The position numbers and the translations under genes were made by a program. Of a stretch of 64,000 nt of DNA, positions 31,201 through 43,200 are shown one piece after another. The notes beneath the pieces are model-generated. The model was not told the origin of the DNA, ran no database searches, and saw only the letters and a program-made list of their open reading frames with translations. Numbering within the stretch: position 1 is the first letter of the stretch; the number at the start of each line of letters is the position of its first letter. Location of the stretch: assembly GCF_900497805.2 (NCBI RefSeq), contig NW_020948983.1, positions 20,933,202 through 20,997,201 of the forward strand, in the 5' to 3' direction. The DNA comes from Vombatus ursinus (lineage: Eukaryota; Chordata; Mammalia; Diprotodontia; Vombatidae).

Positions 31201-34200
31201 GTATGAAGTGATTTCAAGATGGGGGGAGTGCTAATAACTGGGGAAATCAGGAGAGACCTTGACCAATAGCAATATCTGAGGCTAGTTTTAAAGGAAATCC
31301 TCTAGAATCACGGTTGGTCATTGCATTGCTCACAGTTCTTAATTCTTTCGAAGTAGTTTGTCTTTTTAATGTTGTTATTACATAAACTGTTCCCTTGGTT
31401 CTGCTCATCTCATTTGGCATCAGCTCATACAATTCTTCTTGGGTTTCTCTGAAACCATCCCCTTCATCATTTCTCAGTGCACAAGAGTGTTCCACCACAT
31501 TAACATACCATGACTTGTTCAGCCATTCCCCAAATGATGGCTGCCCCCTCCGTTTCTAATCCTTTGCCACCACAAAGAGAGCAAAGCATATATTTCAAGA
31601 TGAATCACAAACCAGTACAAACATTACTATTGGAACCCATTTGGGTCTTCAAAATGGCAAGACAAGTGTAAAGTTGTTCACGGCTCCCCAAACGTGGCAA
31701 ATATGAATGTTTCAGAACTGTGTCCTCATCAATTTTGATTTTTAAAGCTTAGCTTTTTTCTTGGCAAATGAAGCAACTCACTGTGTGTGACTTAACAGTT
31801 TAAATTTACGAAACATTTTCCTTACCACAGTCATGCGTAATAGATAGTAATGGCATAGTGGATATGGAGAGAGAAAACTTAGGTTTGAGGCCTGACTCTG
31901 CTACTTACTAGCTATGTAGCCCTAGGAAAGTCACTTAGTCTCTCTAGACCTCAGCTTCCTTACCCATAAAATCAGGGTAATATGCCTGTGCTTGTGTTAG
32001 ATCCACTCACCAGCTTGTGAGCTCCAAGGGTAGGAACTGTGTATTATGTAGATAATATGCCACTTTCCTCATAGAGTCATTAAGAGGTGAGTCATATGGT
32101 ATTTTATATGAGTATGAATTGTTATTATCATATTTTTTCCAAAATGAGGTAACTGAGGCTTGAAGGGGTTCAATGACTTGCCCACAGTTATATGGTTGAC
32201 AAGTGTCAGAGCTGGGATGTGAACTGAATTCTTGAAGTTCAGTGTTCTTCCCATTGTGCCATGCACAATGGGGAAGGGAATAAGCATTTATATAGCACCT
32301 ACTGTGTGTTAGGCACTGCACTAAGCACTTTTTTTTTTGCACAAATATTATTTCATTTGATCCCCACAACAACCCTGAGAAGTAGGTGTTATTATTTTCC
32401 CCATATTATATTTAAAGAAACTGAGGCAAACAGCAGTTAAGTGCCTAGCTAGTGTCTGAAGCTGAATTTGAACTCAGATCTTTCTGGTTCTAGTCCCAGT
32501 GCTTTGTCCACTGTGTCTTCAGCTGCCTTGGTGGTACTTGCATTTCCCTTTCCTCTGGAACCTAGCATGTTGTGAGCTCTTAGTGAATATTTGCTAACTT
32601 TCCTCTTTCATTGTCTGGTCCTTGTCTTTGTATGTAGAAGGAAGACCAGAACACTGATGGACCTGTGTGTGATGAAGAGCAGGGGATTGGTTTGGATGCT
32701 AGGACGAGGCCCTCATCATTCTGGAGGTATGAGGCTTAGAACTTCTGTTTGTGTGGTGACAAGAGCTAAAGACGGGAGCAGGAGGTAGTGGGAGGGAGGA
32801 AGATTCTGTCCAGAGGCTCCTCTTTCTCTATTCCTTTCTTCCTCCAACCCCCAACCCTATGCCATTGTCTTCTGATTCTAGCTACTGTGAAAACCCTAAA
32901 GTGGGCCAGAAGAAATTGTCAAGAAATAGAGATGAGGGGCCTACTCCAATGGTGCATATCACCTCCATCACCTCCTCACAGGCCAGACCTTTAGATTCAG
33001 GAGATTCCAAGAAGCTTTACTAGGCTGTGGGTTGTGGGAAGGGGGTTCCTACACAGAAATATCCACTTGGTTTTCTGCAGAGAGGAAGGACATGTGGGAT
33101 GGGGGGAGGGGATGCAGAAGACTCCATTCTGGGGATGGAAATGTTAGGATAATATCACCCATCAGAGCATGGGAACTGAATAGTAGCATGGCCCTCTGTG
33201 TGTGTCTATATCGTACATAGATGATATGTATAAAATATGTGCACATATGTAGTTATATAATATGTATTACCTATGTATATATAACATACATATATGATAT
33301 AAGTATATATTATACACATACACACAGAGCCATGGTACTCAGTACCATAGTAGTCAGTGTATATGTAAACATGTATATATGTATGTATATTCACCCCCTC
33401 TCTATATATACATACATATTATATGTGTACATGTACAGTATATGTTTATATATAGGCATATGTGTATATATAGGCATATATGTGAATATATATACATACT
33501 ATATATGTATATGTATATGTATGCACACATATGAACATATGAGTGCAAGGATAGTATTCCTGAGGCTGGCAGCTTTAAGTTCCGTTTCCTGAGGACTGTA
33601 AGTCACCTGAGATGATGTTCAATCCAGGTCAGCCTAGAGTAAGATTTGCGCTGACTTGCTGCCCACTTACATTGGTCCGTCTGCTGGGATGACACGGCGG
33701 CCGTTTAGCTTTTTGCAGGACTAGACAGATTTAACCTGAAGGTGCCCAGGACCGCCGGTGGTGTGGGAGTTAGCTGGAGCAGATGAGAGTGGGGCAAAAA
33801 CAGGCACTAATTGTTGGCTCTGGTAGGAGAAGATTGCAGCCGGTTTCTCTGAAAGTGAGAGCGTTTTGGAGAGGCCATGCTAAGTTGTTTCGATGGATCT
33901 TCTTGGGCCTGATGTGTACAGGTGAGACACCAAATCTGTTCTTTCTGGGGACACCTGGTCCAAAGTTCACAAAAGACTCCTTCCAGCTCTGGTCCCCAGG
34001 GAGGAGTCAATTCTGGAATTTCCACAAATTTGCTCTCTAAACGTTGGCTTCCCCCTTTTCAACATTTCCCAAAGACCCCGCCCTTCCAGTATATCTTCCC
34101 AAAGTTCCTGATACGTGCTGTCCTTTGCCCTCTGACGAACCCAGAAGCAGTCACTTCAAACTTCATTGAAAGCAAGGTCTATGCCTTGCTCCTCTCGGTA

Positions 34201-37200
34201 TCCCTCCCCTGTGCCTTGTCCATAGTAGGCAGTCAATGCATATATATATATATATCTGTTTTTGTTTTTGTTTTTTTTGGTGACGCAATTGGAGTTAAGT
34301 GACTTACCCAGAGTCACACAGCTAGTGAGTGTTATGTGTCTGAGGCCGGATTTGAACTCAGGTCCTCTCAACTCAAGGGCCGGTGCTCTATCCACTGCAC
34401 CACCTACTGTCCAGTTGGTTTGGTTTATTCATTTATTTTTTTTGTTTGTTTTTTTGGCTAGGTAATGGGGTTAAGTGACTTGCTCAAGGTCACACAGCTA
34501 GTGAGTGTTATATGTCTGAGGCTGGATTTGAACTCAGGTCCTCCTGACTCCAGGACGGGTGCTCTATCCACTGTGCCACCTAGCTGCCCCTTGCATATTT
34601 GTTAATTGACCAGTTATATATTTGGTAGTTGAGGGACAGCACTACATGGCAGAAAGAATACTGTCCTGAACCTGTAGACCTGGGTTTTAGCTTTTACTTT
34701 GATATTAATTAGGTGGGTGATTCTGGGTAAATTATTTAATGCCCTTGCCTTCAGTTTTCTCAGCTATAAAATGGAAGGGTTGGATTAAATGGCCTCCAAG
34801 GTCTCTTCCAGCTCTAACAATCTATCTTTGTTCTTAGCATCACAATATAGTGGAAAAGGCATTGACTCTGCAGTCAGAAGGCCACTCAGGTCCCTTCCAA
34901 CTCTCAAGTTCTGTGATTCTCTGTGTCAGAGGTCCTGGCTTTCTAACCTGCCTCTGAGGCTTAACTCTCTGTGTGGCCTTCAGCAAGTCACTTAGTTTCC
35001 TCAGGCTTCAGTTTCCTCATCTGTAAAACAAGGAATTGGACCAGATGGCCTCTAAAGTTCCTTTTACTTCCATATTGATGATCTTATTCTATGATCCCGC
35101 TCTTGTGGGATTGGATTTTTTATTTCCCAGGCCTGGACAGTGAGACCAATTGAGTCACTCACTCCATACCATTATTGCCCCTGGAGCCTCTGTAAGGGGT
35201 AGAGAAAGGTGAAGCTACCTGAGGGTAGGGGTTGTATTTATTCTGGTGAAGTCGTGACCTGAAGTTCTTCCTGTACCCTTTCATCTCTTCTAGCTTATGC
35301 TGCCTTTGTGCTGACAGCCTGTCTCCTGAATTTCCAAAGGGCTCTGGCTTTGTTCATCCTCACATGTGTAGTCCTTTTCTTTCTGGCCTACAGCCTGGTC
35401 AAAAAACTTTGGGGAAAGAAACTGTTAAGATATCTGAAGCCCCTCAGTAATCCTAGAGTGAACCTCTGGCTAAAACGGTGAGTAAGAGAAGGCCCCTTAC
35501 GTCTCCATGTCATCTCTTAGCAGATCATTCTGAGCTGGGTTAGTCTGTCACAATACCATACTCCCTCCCCTCCCACTACTACCTTGGGGAGATAAGCCCA
35601 TTTGTTTGAGTTTTGTGGACCCCAGTTTATTCCACTCACTGCTGAGCTTTTCTTCCCCTGAAGGGTCTTCACACACTATGGGGGATCTGACCAAATCGTG
35701 CTTGGTTTCTCTGGTTACCCTTACTGAGTCACTGACTCAGTAAGATCTAGGTGGTTTCATTTTAGTCTAATTTGTATGCTTCCTGCCACACCTGGTTCCC
35801 GCCCTGAGCTTTGAGGGAGCTGTAGTAAGTCTCTGCTCAGCCTCAGGCTTTGGATTCCCACAGCAGTATTTCTGTGGTCCCTGGGTCTCAGTGTCCTGGG
35901 CCATCGGCCAGCTTGGATTAGCATCTGCAGGCTTGGGTGCTGGGGCCCTAGCCCTGAGCATATTATTAAGAACTCTCTTACTTGGAGAATGTACAACCAT
36001 TGAAAGGGAGAAACACCCAACAAACAAGATTCCTCACTCTGTCCTCTACAAATATTCTGCTTAAACCTCCTGCTGTTGAAAGGACATGCTCAGTGAGGAC
36101 ATCCACCTTTCCTCACCCCCTTTGGAGTTTACTGCTCTGGAATGTAGACTTTCAAGGTTTGAGAGTGATGTAAGAAGCTCATGACATAGGATGGAGACTG
36201 GCCAGCTGTTGACTGGCCTTCTCACCTGACTCTTCACACTGGCAACATTCTTGGGCCACTGTGAATCTGAACTCATCTGAAAGTGCCCAAGTGCCCTCTG
36301 TACCTAGGTCCTTGGGCTGGCCCTGCTTTGCCACAACTAGGAATAAACTCTTTGAAGGCAGAGGACCTATCTTATCTTAAATTTGGTGTCTTCCTCCAAG
36401 CTTATCTCAGTACTCAGCATAAGTAGCAACTAAGGTTCTGTGATTTCACAGGCCTGAGAACTTCCTCCACTGACATAGTCTTAGAAAGTTGCTTCAGAAA
36501 TCAAAGCACAGAGATTAAATGACTTGCCTATGGTCACACAGCTAGTCAGTGTAAGCGGTTGGATTTGAACCCAGGCCTTCCTGATTCCAAGGTTAGCAAT
36601 CTACCTACCATACCATGTTTCTTTTGTACACACTAGACAGTTAATATTTGCACAAAAGAATGAGACCTGGGCTAGGTCTGAATGTCTGTACAGCCTTTGG
36701 AAAAATCCTAAATCCAATTCTGAATCCAGTCCAGAGACCTAGGGAGGCATATGGTAGGACTTTCTCCTTGTTCTAGACTAACATAATGGAAGCATGATCC
36801 TCTTGGATATGGGTACCCTAGGACAATGCCCCAGTTGCAGTTTTTGGTGGGCTTACCCATGGGTAGTGAGTAACATGGTCCCTGGTACTTCATCTGCAGG
36901 TGCCTAGGGGCAGCTGCTTTGGTGGGCCTGGTATTGTGGCTGGCTCTGGATACTTCCCAACGGCCAGAGCAACTGGTGTCCTTTGCAGGCGTCTGCATGT
37001 TCATCATCTTCCTCTTTGCCTGCTCTAAACATCACTTCGCAGTGAGTCTACAGGCTGGGCTGCCTACTTGGGATTGGTAGGGAGGGATGTAATATCTTCT
37101 TTCTTCCCCAGTGGTTTCCCATGAACTCCCCAGGGCTCTCTTTGGTCAGGAGAAGCCTGCTATCCTATGACTAGACTAGCAAATTTCTCCCCACCCAACC

Positions 37201-40200
37201 ACACCCCACCCCACCCCACCCCATATAGCCACAGAGCAGTGGAGATTGCTGAGGAATGAGGCTGTGCCTAAGGGTATAGATAAGTGGTTATGAAACAGTT
37301 ATGGAGGAGGACTATTGGCTATGTCTGGAGCATGGCACCTGAGGAGGGTGGATGGTGAACTGGAGGGGAAGGTACTCCTAGTCCAGCTGCATTGTACAGG
37401 AAGGGGACTTAGTGTACTCCTAGTCGTAAGACCAGAGATTTAAAGTTGGAAAGGACTTTAGGGGTCATTTAGTCTAATCCCCTCATTTTCCTCACAAAGA
37501 AAACAACCAGAAAAAGTAAGAAACTTGCCCAAGGTCACATATACAGCCAAGTAAAGAGCAGAATGATTTATTTCACCTTCAAGTAAGAAGGGGATGGGGA
37601 CAGTGAGAAGGGAAGAGATTGGACAAGTTTGGATGTACAAAGATGTTATTCTGGCTCTGGCTGCAGTCTGTGTGACTATAAGGTGGAGTGGGGGTCTTCT
37701 CACCAGACTCAGGCTCACTGTAGTCATGCTTATGGTCTCTTGCTCTGATGTGCTTGTGGACCTGGGCTTTAGCCTCCCTGAGTCTCTGCTGGCAGTAACC
37801 TCCTGTGCATTGACAGGAAGAGACCATTTCATCTTTGTTTTTCATCTGTTTGGCCTTCTGGATTTGGAGGCTTCTCCAGGTTGTGGAGGTATTGGATGCT
37901 GTGCCAGGGATGGCGCCTCAGTTCTTGAAATAGATTCTCTCATTCTATATTCATGTCTGGGGTCAGGGTCCCTCTGCTTACTTTTCCCAGGAGGCATCAG
38001 TGCAGGGACCTGAAAATAACTCCTCAAAACTGTCAAATTCAGTTCATTTCTTTGGGTTCAAGTCACAAATACATTTCTCTTGAAAGTAGCACTAAGAAAT
38101 CCCCCAGTCTTGGAGAGAATGGCTTTGTTCTGGGGATCTTAGAGTTTCTCACCACAGTTCATTGGGGTAAGGTATCTAGGTCACAGAGGGATTCAGTGTC
38201 TCAACCCTCTCTATTCAATCTATCACACCTAACCATGACTGAATCCAGTAGACTAGAGGAAAATGCCTTTTCATAGTCAGTGTCCTGGCTTGCTCCCCAC
38301 CTTATCTCATATTCTTCCCTGAGCTCCTAGGTGGTGAATTGCTACCTAGAGGCCATACCTTTGTAGCAGAGGCCTGGAAAACATGGGCCTCATTTTCTTT
38401 TGTATTTCAGGTGTCCTGGAGGGCTGTATTATGGGGCCTTGGTTTGCAGTTTGTTCTTGGCATCTTTATTATCAGAACTGAACCTGGATTTGTGGCATTC
38501 CGGTGGCTGGGTGAACAGATCAAGGTATGGTAGGCTAGGCCCTGGGGCTCTATTTGTGACTTAGTGCCCTGGGTACCAGGTAGGATATATCACTGCTGTC
38601 TCCCCTCCCTTAGAGATTCATATCTTATAGTAATTTTTTAAAAAGGAAAAAAAGTTCAGCAAAATGAACCACTATTGAATGTCTGATGTTATATGCAGCA
38701 TTTCACACCTGTGGTCCCTCACCTCTGCAGAAAAAAAGTGGGGAGAAGTATCTTCTAATAGCTCTTTTTTGGTACGAAACTTGGCCATTCTGATTTTGAG
38801 GCATTCAGTTTTGAAATAATCATCATTCTTTGGTTTGGTGTAATGCTTCATCCTTTTCAAAGCACTTTCCTACCTACTGTCTCACTTGAAATATGGAATC
38901 AGGTTGTAGAAACTGTAGAAGCATAGAGCTGGAGGGTGAAGGGAACCTGAAAGATCATCTGGTCCCATCTCTCTCTCTCTCTCTCTCTCTCTCAAAGAAT
39001 GGTGATTATCATACTAATTTATCTCAGATGTGGAAACAGTAGCTGGTGCCCACAGTGACACCTCTGGAATAGTGGAGTGGGACATCCTTCCAAGGGTGTT
39101 AAAGCCTTTCCAACCCCTGAGCTCTCTCAGACCCAGAGATGGGGGATCATTCAGTATAGATGCAAAATGGTGACTTGAGAGAAGCAGTAGCGTCTCAAAG
39201 AGAAGTCTCAAAGAGAGTCAGTGGCTCAGTTTTCTCTGTCTACAGCTGTTCTCTCAGCTTCCCCACCACATACACCCACTGGTCCCCAGCCTCCAGCTGT
39301 TGGGTCCCCTCATCCCCTTGCCTTTTACAGACCTCGACTTTCCCCAAATCAGCAGCATCACAAGAAACCAGCAGGACGTTAGTGGAGTATGAAATGCACG
39401 GACAGCACATTAAAATTCATCTCTCCTGCAGCATTGAGTGTATATTCTGTCCATTCAGATATCTTCATTAATGTGTATGGATCTTGGACTTGGGTTTTCT
39501 ATGAGCTTGCTAGAGAATGAGAAACCTCCAAGAGACCTTTTTTTCTAGAGGGGCAGGTTCAAATCTTTCAGCCCTCAGCTGCATGATGGTATGATATTGC
39601 AGAAGACACTGTGACTCTCTGTGCGATCTTGGTCAAGTCATTTCCCTTCTCTTGGCCTCCATTTCCTCATCTGTAAAGGGAATGGGTTAGCCTAGATAAA
39701 GAAGCACTGGCTTTGGAGTCAGAGGACTTAGGTTCAGATTCTGTTTCTGATGCTTACTACCTAGATGACCTGGGGCACATCTTCCCTGTGCCTTCATTTC
39801 CTTAGCTATAAAACAAGACCAGATGGTCTCAGGCAACCCTTCCAGCTTTAGATTTATGAGCATGTGATCTCAGGATCCTTTACAGATCTTAGATTCTATG
39901 AATTGGAGAATTCAATCTGTAGGCCTTGGCCCACAGGACAAACCAGGGCCCCATTTCCTGACCAAGACTCATCATCTCTGCTGAGCACGTTAGTGAGACA
40001 GAGGCAGTCACTAAGAGGGTCCCAGGCCTCACACTGTTAACTGGTGGCCAGCCTGGGCAGTGGGAGGGGAACTCTGGAGGCAGGAAAACTGGTTTCTCTT
40101 CCTGCCTGTCTTTCCTTCCTCCTTTCATGCTGTATTTTTTTTGTTCCTTCCTCAGATTTTCCTGGACTACACTGTAGCTGGCTCCAGTTTTGTCTTCGGG

Positions 40201-43200
40201 GATATGCTGGTGAAGAACATCTTTGCCTTTCAGGTCAGGTCTGCATTTATAGATAGGAGACATCATGGAGCAGTTGCCTGCCAGACATTAAGCCGGTGGA
40301 GAGCCTGGTTTAGTGATCTGCCAAGCTGAGGCCAGAATGGGAATGACCGGGGGCTGAGGGTCTCCTGCTGATGGGGAGCTAGCCCTGGGCAAAGTGGCTT
40401 TTAAAATGTGGGCAAGGATTCTTAAAAACTATTTTTTCAATTGACAAGCATTTACTTTCTCTCCCTCCTACCTCCATTTCATCCAAAATGGAAAAACAAA
40501 CAAACAAATAAAACCTCCAAACCACCCCTATGACAAATATGCCTAGTTAAGCAAAACAAATTCCCCAACTGGCCATGTCCAAAAATGTATTTATTCTACA
40601 TCTTGAGCCATCACCCACCTCCGTCAGGAGGTGGTTAGCATGGGCAAGGATTTGTTCTGAGCTTGGAGTTAGTTGTATAGGTAAATAAAGAATTTTATAA
40701 CATGCCCAACCTGTGAAAAGTCTGTGGGGTCTCGACTCTTACTCTGATTCTTTATCAATTACAACAAATAGAACAATGACAATTTTTTTCCAGCCTCAAA
40801 ATGGATGTAGCTTCCATTTAAATATCACTTGAAAGTTTGCAAAGCTTATCTATGTACATTGTCACTTTTGAACCTCATGATAACCTTGAATCAAGTAGGC
40901 ACTTGATTATCCCAGATGAGGAAATTGAAGCATATAGAGGTTAAGTGACTTGCCCAGGGTCTTACTACTAGAGTCTTAAGACAGGATTGCTCTTCCTGAT
41001 TCCAAGTCTAGTACTCTGTACTCCACATTAACAGCCTTTCAGTAGCACCAAGAAAAAAAAAACCCACGAAACAACTTACTAATTGGTGGCAATGGACTTT
41101 GAGACTTGACATTTAATCAAGGAGGAAGTAATAAGTGATGTTGATTTGCCATTAACCAAACTCCATGGCATTTCTCCGGCATTCACTGGTCAGTCACTCA
41201 GTAGATGGTCTCTGGGAGGACCTTGTCTCTTCTCCCAGACACTCCCTTTGTGAGGATCTCCAAGGACTCTGGGCCCAGAACTGATCCTTGTGGACACCTA
41301 CTTGCCAATTCTCCCTTGTGGCTGGTTCAGAATGTGGTGGAAGGTTGCTAAAAATGGTTGTTGCTGGTGACAATCGCTGTGTTGATGGGCTCAGGGGGTG
41401 ACATAGCTGACGAGGCGTCAATGCCTAAGGAGGTATAGTCATATGGGGAAAGTGGTTCTGGGAGCTCATATAACACAGGGTGATTCCAGCAAGAATGTTG
41501 TACATAAATAAAGGGAACCAAGGAAACCCATTCATCACCTCGAATGAAAAGGGGCTTGGGTTCCTTGAGAGCCTTCTACTGGAGAAGTAGCTGCTGCTAA
41601 TTCACTGTGCACCTCAGCACAGGTCATTCCGACTCTCTGGACCTCCATGGAAAAATGAATGGCTTGGATTATACCTAGCTCTAGGGTTTCTTTTGGCTTT
41701 AACATCCTGTGATTGTATATAAGTGCAAGAGGCAACATGGCATAGTAGAAAGAGCACAGGAGTAGGGTTTTGAGACCTGGACTCTAAGATCTATTTAATT
41801 TGAAGGTGTTGTAGCCTGGAAAGAGTGAGAGGCTTTGGAGTCTTAGGGTCTGGGTTCAAATTCCACTTCAGATGCTGTGTGAGTAGGCAAGTCATGTAAT
41901 CTCAGTTTCCTTATCTGAGGGGGCTGGACTAGCTGGCCTGAGATCCTTTCCATCTCTAGACCAATGATACTCTAGGAACCAGCAATTATTAAGCACTTCC
42001 TGTATGCCACACACTGAACTCACTGCTGAGAATTCAAAGATTAAAACAAAGCATTCCCTCTAAGTGAGCAGCTAGGTGGTGCAGTGGATAGAGCATTGGG
42101 CCTTGAGTCTGGAAGGCCTGAATTCAAATCTGGCCTCTGATACTAACTATGTGACCCTGGGCAAGTCACTTAACCCCATTAGCCCCAGTTTCTTCGTCTG
42201 TAAAATGAACTGGAGAAGGAATTGGCAAACCACTCCAGTATCTTTGCCAGGAAAACCTCAAATGGGGTCATGAAGAGTTGGATACGACTGAACAACAACA
42301 AAAAGAGAGCTCGTGTTCTGCTAGAATGGGAGCTCTTAACCTGGAGCTCATGAACACATTTTAGGGGGTCTGGAAATCCTTTTAAAAATGTTTTGATTAC
42401 TATATTTTGATATAATCACTTTTCTTTGTAATCCCATGGAGTTTATTTGTGCATTTAAAAACATCATTCTCTAAGAAAGCATCTGTAGGTTTCATCAGAT
42501 AGCTGAAGGGGTCAAGGACACACATGAGGTTGAGAATCTTTGCTCTAAATAGGGCCTGCATTCTATTGGAGGGAAAATAAAATGTACACTATTAAATAAA
42601 TTCAAAGCAGTTATTTGGGATTGAGGCATTAGCAACTGGAGAAATCAGGAAGGGGCTGGGGTGGAGCTGGAGCTGAACTTTAGGTTAGAGGGTGCTGGGC
42701 TTTCCCAGGGGCAGAGGTGAGGAAGGGAACCTTTCCTAGCTCATGAGGCCCCTTCCAAGGCTCCCGGGTCTTGGACTCCTGGTTGCCCTCCTTCAGTGGC
42801 ATGGGTTTTCTCTTCCACCTGTACTTTTCTGCACATCCTTGCTAGAGTGTGGGGATTAAGGTTCCCCTCTGATAACTTTAGAGGCAACATCTCAGAAGGA
42901 AGAATCTGTATTGTTCTGTGCTCAGGAAGGAGGAAGACCTAAGGAACACAGTGTAGAGTCTTGGCTGAATTCCCTCTAGGAAGGGAGGGAACCTAGAAGT
43001 GTCACTCTGCAGGGTTATTTCAATTCTGCATTCAAAGTCTACTTCCTGTGGTTTAGATTATAGATTATAGTTGGATTTTCTTAGAGGGTGTGGTATAGAG
43101 AGACCTGCTAATATAACTAAACCTCTCTAAACTTCTGGGGAAAAAAAAAAGGGGACTTGGATTTTTTTTTTTTTTGGTCTTCTCTACATCTTCCTAAATC

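Larger units (their letters stand above)
28273..32637 (+). other. SLC28A1: SLC28A1 intron 1
   Basis: A 4.4 kb intron holding direct repeat E copy 2, an L2 split by an L1, several L2 and SINE pieces and a second L1 3' end. No other exon was recognised. Confidence 0.85.
33922..35293 (+). other. SLC28A1: SLC28A1 intron 3
   Basis: It is mostly repeats: an L2 end split by two WSINE1-like copies (about 34200-34620) and two sense CORE-SINEs (34645-35095). Confidence 0.85.
37042..38410 (+). other. SLC28A1: SLC28A1 intron 5
   Basis: A (CCCCA)n stretch lies at 37203-37223 and an antisense CORE-SINE at 37430-37565. An open frame of about 139 codons at 37594-38013 has no recognisable domain and is taken as chance. 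Confidence 0.75.
38525..40155 (+). other. SLC28A1: SLC28A1 intron 6
   Basis: A (CT)n tract at 38969-38993 sits in a decayed SINE, and two sense CORE-SINE pieces lie at 39560-39862. The rest is unrecognised. Confidence 0.8.
41980..42740 (-). repeat. L2 fragment (antisense) split by a SINE and a MITE
   Basis: Pieces 41980-42062 (ATTATTAAGCACTTCCTGTA), 42306-42325 and 42546-42740 (GCATTCTATTGGAGGGAAAA, AACTGGAGAAATCAGGAAGG) are collinear with antisense L2. The sequences between are a RTE-tailed SINE and a MITE of family B. Confidence 0.55.

Noticed and set aside
33221-33592. Tyr/Ile-rich 123-codon frame
   Set aside because: It is read through TA/TG repeats; composition explains it fully.
33700-33826. 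Alternative acceptor TTTTTGCAG at about 33707-33715 for exon 3
   Set aside because: Extending the exon upstream breaks the phase with exon 2 and adds sequence with no match to CNT1; the acceptor at 33825-33826 fits both.
37594-38013. Open frame of 139 codons, + strand, in intron 5
   Set aside because: Starts in a SINE flank, no domain, no splice support as an SLC28A1 exon (wrong phase and no protein match).
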